A program made the position numbers and the translations under genes. Below are positions 55,796-61,850 of a stretch of 64,000 bases of DNA, piece after piece. The DNA is taken from contig NZ_CP045422.1 of assembly GCF_014926585.1 (NCBI RefSeq), forward strand, positions 3,984,766 to 4,048,765, in the 5' to 3' direction. The notes under the pieces were generated by a model. It did not search any database. It worked only from the letters and a program-made list of their open reading frames with translations, and was not told the origin of the DNA. The stretch's first letter is position 1. Each line of letters opens with the position of its first letter. This stretch comes from Devosia beringensis (GTDB lineage Bacteria; Pseudomonadota; Alphaproteobacteria; Rhizobiales; Devosiaceae).

Positions 55796-57016
55796 GGTGG
55801 GTTCAACCGGTCACTGCAACACCTTCTGCAGCCTATCGGCCGGTGTTTCGAAGTCGAGGGTCTTTCGGGGTCTTTGGTTGAGCCGCAGAGCGATATCGTC
55901 GAGTTGGGCCTGCGAGACCTGGGAGAAGTTTGTTGCTCTGGGGAAGTACTGCCGGAGAAGGCCGTTGGTGTTTTCGTTGCTACCGCGCTGCCAGGGACTG
56001 CGCGGATCGCAGAAGTAGACCTGTAGATCGGTTGCGACGGTGAAGCTCTCGTGACGAGCCATCTCCTTGCCCTGGTCCCACGTCAACGAGCGCCGCAACT
56101 CTTCTGGCAACCTGCCGATCCTCTCGGCAAGGGCCGTTACAACAGTCGCCGAGTCCCTTCTGGCCAGCTTCACAAGCATCGTAAACCGGCTGTGGCGCTC
56201 GACGAGGGTGACGATGTTGGTGTCGTTGGCGCCGGCGAGCAGATCACCCTCCCAATGACCTGGGATGGCGCGATCCTCGGCCTCGGCAGGTCGCTCGCGG
56301 ATGGAGATCATGCCGAGGATTTGTCCTTGCCCTGTTCGGCTCTGCGCCCCTTTGGGAAGGCGCATTTGCCGTCTGGTGCGCAGATGGGCTGTCAGTTCCT
56401 TCTTGAGCACCCCACGGGACTGGATGAACAGACTGCGGTAGATCGCTTCATGAGATATCCGCATGCCTGGATCGCCTGGGTATTCTCGCCTCAGCCAGCC
56501 CACTATCTGCTGGGGCGACCACTGCAGCGCCAGCTTTTGCGCCACAAGCCATCGTAGCTGTTCAGAGCATGCCAGGCGACATCGCTTCGGCCGCAGGGCT
56601 TGCTCCCAAGCCTTCTTGTCAGCACGAGTTGCACGATACGCCTGTTTACCGCCATTGCGAGCGATCTCGCGACTTATCGTTGATGGCGACCGACCCAGAC
56701 ATCGAGCAATCGCGCGGATGGCAAGACCCGCCGCAATCCCGCGAGAGATCTCTTCGCGCTCCCCCAACTCGAGCGTCCATGCAGCTCTCCGTCTTGCTGA
56801 TGGAGCAATGCCACCATGGACAACTACGATCCGCTGAACGCCGCCTTTAGTCCTGCGCTCAAGAGCTCGCGAGATCGACGAAATGCTCTGACCCTGCTTC
56901 CATCGCTCCCACAGCTCAACCTTCTGTTCGGCGGTAAACCAGATCCGTGACGTCACCATGCGACACCTCCTCATCCTCTCAGATTAAAGGTGTTGCGACG
57001 ATCGGTTGAACCCACC
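55796..57016 (-). mobile_element. IS30-family insertion sequence
   Basis: A 1221-base element with imperfect 30-bp inverted repeats (55796-55825 and 56987-57016, four mismatches, outermost GGTGGGTTCAACC) and one transposase gene. The flanking GAT at 55793-55795 and 57017-57019 is a 3-bp target duplication, a size known for IS30. It lies in the same direction as the operon it interrupts, so read-through into downstream genes is possible. Confidence 0.93.
55811..56959 (-). CDS. IS30-family transposase
   Basis: A 382-residue DDE transposase. N-terminal helix-turn-helices (RTLERRTKG-type SISSISRALERRTKGGVQ and IRAIARCLGRSPSTISREIARNGG) are followed by the catalytic residues: Asp in GHWEGDLLAG, Asp in LTWDQGKEMA and Glu in RGSNENTNGLLRQYFP. 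The ATG at 56959 has a strong AGGAGG upstream. The frame is intact, so the element could still be active. Confidence 0.95.
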   Translation of the reverse strand: MVTSRIWFTAEQKVELWERWKQGQSISSISRALERRTKGGVQRIVVVHGGIAPSARRRAAWTLELGEREEISRGIAAGLAIRAIARCLGRSPSTISREIARNGGKQAYRATRADKKAWEQALRPKRCRLACSEQLRWLVAQKLALQWSPQQIVGWLRREYPGDPGMRISHEAIYRSLFIQSRGVLKKELTAHLRTRRQMRLPKGAQSRTGQGQILGMISIRERPAEAEDRAIPGHWEGDLLAGANDTNIVTLVERHSRFTMLVKLARRDSATVVTALAERIGRLPEELRRSLTWDQGKEMARHESFTVATDLQVYFCDPRSPWQRGSNENTNGLLRQYFPRATNFSQVSQAQLDDIALRLNQRPRKTLDFETPADRLQKVLQ

Positions 57017-57086
57017 GATTCAAACGACATGACGAACTCCCTGCACCCCAGAGCGCGCCTCGCATGGGCAGCGCCACCAAAGACAC

Positions 57087-57102
57087 TGCAAGGCACATGC
57101 CA
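57087..57102 (-). promoter_or_regulatory. Sigma-54-type promoter of the biuret/formamidase operon
   Basis: On the minus strand it reads TGGCAT-GTGCC-TTGCA. The invariant GG and GC are exactly 10 bases apart. The predicted start of transcription lies about 45 bases before the original ATG at 57030. A sigma-54 promoter would put the operon under nitrogen control. Confidence 0.7.
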
Positions 57103-57178
57103 AGTCCGATCCCGTTAAAAAACGGTTTGGAGGCAATGTCTTAGCGCGAACGGCACGCAGGGCGGCACAGGTGTGTAT

Positions 57179-57191
57179 GCACATATTGTGC
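57179..57191. promoter_or_regulatory. Dyad GCACA-TAT-TGTGC
   Basis: A perfect 13-bp palindrome lies about 80 bases upstream of the minus-strand sigma-54-like box. It resembles an NtrC enhancer site (TGCAC...GTGCA) but has the wrong spacing, so the binding protein is uncertain. Confidence 0.4.
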
Positions 57192-57370
57192 GCGCCTATC
57201 GCGATACTGCCTAATTATTACCCAACAATAGGCTTACTGCATACAATGGCTGTGAGCAAGTCATGAGCTCGACCCAAGGTACCTGCCTCCTCAAGCCAAA
57301 CGCCTGCTCCAACGGCAGCGAAACAAGCATATTTGCAGGAGAGTGGTCGGATCGCGCCCCCGGGAAGCAC

Positions 57371-57387
57371 TGCATATAATTTATGCA
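57371..57387. promoter_or_regulatory. Dyad TGCATA-TAATT-TATGCA
   Basis: A perfect 17-bp inverted repeat with 6-bp arms lies ~85 bases upstream of the sigma-54 box of the guanidine operon. GntR/FCD regulators often bind such TGCATA-type dyads; the GntR protein at 46838 is a candidate. Confidence 0.45.
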
Positions 57388-57470
57388 ATTGACGGCGAAG
57401 CGCACAGAAACTGCCCAGCGCGTCCGGGGCCGATAATTTCCAAGTCGTTGATTTTCATACGTTTCTGAAA

Positions 57471-57486
57471 TGGCACAGCATTTGCA
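57471..57486 (+). promoter_or_regulatory. Sigma-54 (RpoN) promoter of the guanidine operon
   Basis: TGGCAC-AGCAT-TTGCA is a near-perfect -24/-12 element with the invariant GG and GC 10 bases apart. The predicted transcription start is near 57497, only a few bases before the first riboswitch stem, so the mRNA would begin almost directly with the aptamer. Confidence 0.88.
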
Positions 57487-57500
57487 ACTTGATCCACGAG

Positions 57501-57610
57501 TATGAGGCTAGGGTTCCGGTGTCGCCGACATGACTGGTCCGAGAGCTTTCACCATCCGGGAGACATCCGGGCGGATACACGGCGGGACAAAAGCCCGGGA
57601 GACCTCGATA
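57501..57610 (+). ncRNA. Guanidine-I riboswitch (ykkC-yxkD aptamer)
   Basis: The hallmark conserved segments occur in order: CTAGGGTTCCG (57508-57518), GACTGGTCCGAGAG (57532-57545), and ACACGGCGGGA followed by AAAAGCCCGGGAGA (57577-57602). They are enclosed by stem P1 (57501-57507 with 57603-57610, one bulged G). This class binds free guanidinium and switches on guanidine transport and degradation genes, exactly the genes that follow. Confidence 0.95.
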
Positions 57611-57650
57611 GCCAAGGGATTGGCGCGATGGTTTCTGCCAATCCCTTTTG
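57611..57650 (+). terminator. Riboswitch expression platform: intrinsic terminator
   Basis: A perfect 11-bp stem (57614-57624 with 57637-57647) ends in TTTT, directly after aptamer stem P1 and 25 bases before the binding-protein ATG. A competing small hairpin (57611-57615 with 57620-57624) uses the 5' arm and could act as anti-terminator. Ligand binding is expected to favour read-through. Confidence 0.88.
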
Positions 57651-57674
57651 TGAGACACGCAAAGGGGAATTGAG

Positions 57675-58748
57675 ATGAAATTTCTGACCAAAACCGCAGC
57701 AATCGCCGCCCTGTCGATCGCCCTCGTGACCGGCACCTCGTCACTGGCGCTGGCCCAGGCCAAGAGCGAGTTCAAGATCGCCTGGTCGATCTATGTCGGC
57801 TGGATGCCCTGGGGCTATGCGGCCGATGCCGGCATCGTGCAGAAATGGGCCGACAAATATGGCATCAGCATCGAGGTGACCCAGTTCAACGACTATGTGG
57901 AGTCGATGAACCAATATACCGCTGGCGCCTATGACGCGGTGACGCTGACCAATATGGATGGCCTGTCCATTCCCGCTGCCGGGGGCGTCGACACCACGGC
58001 CGTCATCGTGGGCGATTTTTCCGCCGGCAATGATGCGGTGATCCTCAAGGGCGAGACCGAACTGGCCGCTATCACGGGGCAGACGGTCAACCTCGTGGAA
58101 TTTTCGGTGTCGCATTACCTGCTGGCCCGGGCGCTGGAAAGCGCCGGCCTGAGCGAGCGCGACGTCAATGTCGTCAATACCGCCGATCCCGACATGGTGG
58201 GTGCCTTCCAGACCGCCGATGTCACCGCCATGGTGACCTGGAATCCGATGGTCTCGGAAATCCTCGCTTTGCCCGACGCGACCAATGCGTTCGACAGCAG
58301 CCAGATTCCCGGCGAAATCATCGACCTGATGGTGGCCAATACCGACGTGCTGGAAGCCAATCCCGATTTCGGCAAGGCCCTGGCCGGCATCTGGTACGAT
58401 ACCATGGCGGTGATGACTGCCGACACGCCCGATGGCGCCGCGGCGCGCGAGTCCATGGGTGTCGCCTCGGGCACCGACCAAGCCGGCTTTGAGGCGCAAC
58501 TGGCGGCGACCAAGCTGTTCGCCACGCCGGCCGAGGCTGTGGCCTTCACCACCTCGCCTGATCTCGGCACCACCATGGACCGCGTCCGCACCTTCCTGTT
58601 CGACAAGGGCCTGCTCGGCTCCGGCGCGCCCTCGGCCGATGTCATCGGCATAGAGCTGCCGGACGGCACGGTGCTGGGCGACGAAGCCAATGTGAAGCTG
58701 CGCTTCACCGCGGATTATATGCAGATGGCGGCGGACGGCGCCCTCTAG
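57675..58748 (+). CDS. ABC transporter substrate-binding protein, guanidine-operon type (NitT/TauT family)
   Basis: A 357-residue periplasmic protein. A Sec signal peptide covers residues 1-28 (ending LALAQA). FKIAWSIYVGWMPWGYAADAGIVQKWADKYGI and the DYVESMNQYTAGAYDAVTLTNMDG block are those of receptors found in guanidine/urea carboxylase operons. AGGGGA lies before the ATG. It probably binds guanidine or a guanidino compound; many databases call it a urea transporter component. Confidence 0.92.
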   Translation: MKFLTKTAAIAALSIALVTGTSSLALAQAKSEFKIAWSIYVGWMPWGYAADAGIVQKWADKYGISIEVTQFNDYVESMNQYTAGAYDAVTLTNMDGLSIPAAGGVDTTAVIVGDFSAGNDAVILKGETELAAITGQTVNLVEFSVSHYLLARALESAGLSERDVNVVNTADPDMVGAFQTADVTAMVTWNPMVSEILALPDATNAFDSSQIPGEIIDLMVANTDVLEANPDFGKALAGIWYDTMAVMTADTPDGAAARESMGVASGTDQAGFEAQLAATKLFATPAEAVAFTTSPDLGTTMDRVRTFLFDKGLLGSGAPSADVIGIELPDGTVLGDEANVKLRFTADYMQMAADGAL

Positions 58749-58798
58749 GCCCAATGGGCCGGCGGTTCGCCGCCGGCCTTCATGGCGGAGCCCCATTC

Positions 58799-59617
58799 AT
58801 GCGCTGGATCAATACCAAACCAAGCCCGGGCGTGCAGCTGGCGCTGATGCTGGCGCCCTTCGTGCTGCTGGTCATCGCCTATGGAATGGGCTCGGCGGCG
58901 CGGCTGGCCGACAATCCCAGTGACAAGCTGCTGCCCGCTCTGGCCAGCTTGACCGATGCCATCAACCGCATGGCCTTCACCCCCGATGTCCGCACCGGTG
59001 AATACCTGCTGCTGACCGATACAATGGCCAGCCTGTCCCGGCTGTCCTGGGCGCTGGCCATCGCCACGGTCATCGCGCTGGTGGTGGGCATGGTCATCGG
59101 CATGCTGCCCTATATGCGGGCGCTGCTGGCGCCCTTCGTCGCCACGGTATGCATGGTGCCGCCACTGGCCTTGCTGCCGGTGCTGTTCATCGTGCTGGGC
59201 CTGGGCGAAACCGCCAAGATCACGCTGATCGTCATCGGCCTCGCCCCGCCCATGATCCGCGAACTGGCCCTGCGCGTGGGCGAACTGCCGCGCGAACAGC
59301 TGATCAAGGCGCAGACGCTGGGCGGCTCGTCCTGGCAGATCGCCCTGCGCGTGGTGCTGCCCCAGACCCTGCCGCGCCTGCTGACGGCCTTGCGGCTACA
59401 GTTGGGATCCGCCTGGCTGTTCCTGATTGCCGCCGAGGCGATTTCGGCCGATGCCGGGCTGGGCTACCGCATTTTCCTGGTGCGGCGCTACCTGGCCATG
59501 GATGTGATCTTTCCCTATGTCGCCTGGATCACGCTGCTTGCCGTCATCATGAACTTTGCCCTCGAGCGGCTGCGTATCGCCGTCTTCCCCTGGTCCAATC
59601 TGGAGCGGCAGGGATGA
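58799..59617 (+). CDS. ABC transporter permease, guanidine operon
   Basis: A 272-residue permease with six helices. The EAA loop is LREQLIKAQ-like ELPREQLIKAQTLGGSSWQIALRVVLPQTLPRLL. The ATG at 58799 has GGAG upstream; the frame start 15 codons earlier lacks one. Its stop overlaps the ATPase start. Confidence 0.92.
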   Translation: MRWINTKPSPGVQLALMLAPFVLLVIAYGMGSAARLADNPSDKLLPALASLTDAINRMAFTPDVRTGEYLLLTDTMASLSRLSWALAIATVIALVVGMVIGMLPYMRALLAPFVATVCMVPPLALLPVLFIVLGLGETAKITLIVIGLAPPMIRELALRVGELPREQLIKAQTLGGSSWQIALRVVLPQTLPRLLTALRLQLGSAWLFLIAAEAISADAGLGYRIFLVRRYLAMDVIFPYVAWITLLAVIMNFALERLRIAVFPWSNLERQG

Positions 59618-60438
59618 GCGAAATCGTCTTTGACAATGTCTGGAAGGAATATGGCGACCAGATCGTGCTCGAAAAGATCACGCTGAGCATCGCCCCGCGC
59701 TCCTTCGTCGCCTTGGTTGGTCCGTCGGGCTGCGGCAAGACCACCTTTCTCAAGCTGCTGCTGGGCGACGAAGCCCCCACCAGCGGCACCATCACTATGG
59801 ATGGCGTGCCGCTGCTTGCCGAACCGGGGCCCGACCGCGGCGTGGTGTTCCAGCGCTATTCGGTATTCCCGCATCTGACGGTGCTGGGCAATGTGCTGCT
59901 CGGGGCCGAAATGGCCCGGCCGCTCACCGCACGCCTGTTCGGCGCGGCCCGGCGCCGTGCGGTCGAGGCCGCCCGCGCCCTAATTGCCGAGGTCGGCCTC
60001 GGTGGCGCCGAGGACAAATATCCGGCTCAGCTGTCGGGGGGCATGCAGCAACGCCTGGCACTGGCCCAGGCCCTGATCATGAAGCCCAGGGTATTGCTGC
60101 TCGACGAGCCGTTCGGCGCACTCGATCCAGGCATTCGCGCCGAGATCCATGTGCTGATGAAGCGGCTCTGGCACGAGACCGAACTGACCGTCGTCATGGT
60201 CACCCATGACATGCGCGAGGCCTTTACCCTGGGCAGCCGCGTCATCGCCTTTGAACGGCCGCGCGACCGGCCCGAGGAGCGCGAGCGCTACGGCGCCCTG
60301 CTCAGCCGCGACATCAGTATCTGGCCGCCGCGGATTGCCGGCGCGGCCAGCATTTTCGATCCGGACCGGGACGACCCGGTCACCCCCTTGGGATCTGGCC
60401 GGGACGACCCGGCGCCATTGCAAGGAGACAGGCCATGA
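59614..60438 (+). CDS. ABC transporter ATP-binding protein, guanidine operon
   Basis: A 274-residue ATPase. It has Walker A LVGPSGCGKTTFLKLL, Q-loop VVFQRYSVFPHLTVLGNV, signature QLSGGMQQRLALAQAL and Walker B VLLLDEPFGALD. The ATG at 59614 overlaps the permease stop. The open frame extends far upstream only because of the permease in another frame. Confidence 0.92.
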   Translation: MSEIVFDNVWKEYGDQIVLEKITLSIAPRSFVALVGPSGCGKTTFLKLLLGDEAPTSGTITMDGVPLLAEPGPDRGVVFQRYSVFPHLTVLGNVLLGAEMARPLTARLFGAARRRAVEAARALIAEVGLGGAEDKYPAQLSGGMQQRLALAQALIMKPRVLLLDEPFGALDPGIRAEIHVLMKRLWHETELTVVMVTHDMREAFTLGSRVIAFERPRDRPEERERYGALLSRDISIWPPRIAGAASIFDPDRDDPVTPLGSGRDDPAPLQGDRP

Positions 60439-61244
60439 GCCGGACCCCAGACCAGATCGCCGCCGACCGCGCCCGCTATGAGGAACACCAGCGCAAGGGC
60501 CTGCAAGGTGCGCCGCGCGCCTTGCCTGGGCCCAGCGCCATTCCCACTGCACCGATTGCCGACCCCATCCATGTCGAGACCATTCCGGGCGGCTGGTACT
60601 GGTCCACGGCGATGGAGGCGGGCGAGAGCCTGCGCATCGCCCAGGATCACGGTCCCTCGGCAATTGCCATGCTGGCCTGGAGTGCGATCGATCCGAGCGA
60701 GCGCCTCAACCTGCCCGACACCATCAAGGTGCAGTGGACCACCGCCATTGCCAAAGGCCGTGTGCTGTTCAGTGACATGGGCCGCGTGCTGCTGTCCGTC
60801 ACCGAAGCGGCGTCATCGGCGCATGACGGGTTGGTGGGCGGTTCGACGGCGGCGTCCAATAGCCAGAAATATGGCGGCGATCATCGCAACAGCCGCGATA
60901 ATTTCATCCTCGCCGCCGGCAAGCTCGGGCTCGACCGGCGCGATATTCCCTCAGCGCTCAACTTGTTTGCACCCGTACGAGTGGATGCCGATGGAAAATT
61001 CACCTGGCGCGAGGAACTGCGCGTCGTGGGCGACTATGTCGAACTGCGCGCCGAGATGGACCTGCTGCTGGCGCTCTCGAACTGCCCGCATCCGCTCGAC
61101 CCCGACGCGGTCTACGCACCAAACCCGGTCACGGTAACCCGCTTTCGCGCCCCCATCGCAGAGGATGACCTCTGCCGCACCGCCACCGCCGAAGCCGCGC
61201 GCGGCTTCGAGAACAACGCATCGCACCTGGCGGGAGGGCACTGA
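60435..61244 (+). CDS. cgdA: Carboxyguanidine deiminase subunit (DUF1989, urea amidolyase-associated protein 1)
   Basis: A 269-residue DUF1989 protein. PIHVETIPGGWYWSTAMEAGESLRIA opens the domain, with GDHRNSRDNFILAAGKLGL and ALSNCPHPLDPDAVYAP as its conserved metal/ligand region. In guanidine operons the DUF1989 pair deaminates carboxyguanidine to allophanate. The start overlaps the ATPase stop (ATGA). Which of the pair is called A is by order and analogy. Confidence 0.88.
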   Translation: MSRTPDQIAADRARYEEHQRKGLQGAPRALPGPSAIPTAPIADPIHVETIPGGWYWSTAMEAGESLRIAQDHGPSAIAMLAWSAIDPSERLNLPDTIKVQWTTAIAKGRVLFSDMGRVLLSVTEAASSAHDGLVGGSTAASNSQKYGGDHRNSRDNFILAAGKLGLDRRDIPSALNLFAPVRVDADGKFTWREELRVVGDYVELRAEMDLLLALSNCPHPLDPDAVYAPNPVTVTRFRAPIAEDDLCRTATAEAARGFENNASHLAGGH

Positions 61245-61246
61245 CC

Positions 61247-61846
61247 ATGGCAAGCCAGGAATTTCTCATCGCCGCCGAAAAGCCCTGGTCTGGCCTTGTC
61301 CGCAAGGGCCAGACCATCACCATCATCGACAGCGAGGGCCAGCAGGCCGTCGACACGCTGTTCTACAAGGCCGGTGACTTTGCCGAGCGCTATTCCGGCC
61401 AGGACACGCTGCGGGTGCAGAGCAGCGCCTATGTCGGCGTCGGCACAAAAATCATCAGCAATGAGGGCAATCTCATGCTGACCGTCACCGCCGATAGCTG
61501 TGGCCGCCATGACACGTCCGCCGGCGCCTGTTCCTGCGAAAGCAACACGGTCCGCTTCGGCCATGACACGAAATATCTGCATGCCTGCCGCGACAACTTC
61601 CTGCTCGAGGTCAGCAGATACGGCATGGGCAAGCGCGATATCGTGCCCAATATCAACTTCTTCATGAACGTGCCGATCGACCCATCCGGACAGATGACCA
61701 TTGTCGATGGCCTCTCGGCGCCGGGCGATCATGTGGCGCTGCTGGCGGCCATGGACGTGCTCTGCGTCATCTCCAACTGCCCGCAGGTCAACAATCCCTG
61801 CAATGGCTTCAACCCGACGCCCATCCGCGTCGTGATTGCGGATTGA
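61247..61846 (+). CDS. cgdB: Carboxyguanidine deiminase subunit (DUF1989, urea amidolyase-associated protein 2)
   Basis: A 199-residue DUF1989 protein, shorter partner of the preceding gene. Cysteine-rich conserved stretches are seen: CGRHDTSAGACSCESN, HACRDNFLLE and CVISNCPQVNNPCNGFNPTPIRV. It starts 2 bases after the previous stop. The two subunits probably form one enzyme acting directly after the carboxylase. Confidence 0.88.
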   Translation: MASQEFLIAAEKPWSGLVRKGQTITIIDSEGQQAVDTLFYKAGDFAERYSGQDTLRVQSSAYVGVGTKIISNEGNLMLTVTADSCGRHDTSAGACSCESNTVRFGHDTKYLHACRDNFLLEVSRYGMGKRDIVPNINFFMNVPIDPSGQMTIVDGLSAPGDHVALLAAMDVLCVISNCPQVNNPCNGFNPTPIRVVIAD

Positions 61847-61850
61847 GGCC

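Larger units (their letters stand above)
54704..57030 (-). pseudogene. BMP-family substrate-binding protein gene, split by an IS30 element and frameshifted
   Basis: The body (349 codons, 54704-55753) is a BMP/Med-like receptor: VLGAVYVGPRDDFGWNQAHAVAME, GANLILATSFGYYSPFV and GCDVITCHVDGP. The original start is the ATG at 57030 with GGGAG six bases upstream. Joining 57017 to 55795 (one GAT copy) reads MSFESLSRRSLLKAALP, a Tat signal in a single frame. About 14 codons later the frame must shift by one base (near 55751-55762, apparently one C lost in a GGCC) to enter MLATALPMGLARAQ and the body. Two lesions, so it is probably non-functional. Confidence 0.85.
57031..57470. other. Divergent control region between the biuret/formamidase and guanidine operons
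   Basis: It has no coding content I can support. It contains the sigma-54-like box for the minus-strand operon and short dyads annotated separately. TGCATA-type elements recur at about 57174-57180 (as TATGCA), 57238-57243 and 57371-57387. Confidence 0.6.

Noticed and set aside
57179..57191. NtrC enhancer site
   Set aside because: The GCAC/GTGC halves are 5 bases apart, whereas NtrC sites have 7 between them. It is kept only as an unassigned dyad.
59149..60438. A 429-codon frame containing the guanidine-operon ATPase
   Set aside because: Its first 155 codons are a shadow of the permease. The ATPase starts at 59614 with MSEIVFDNVW and an ATGA overlap.
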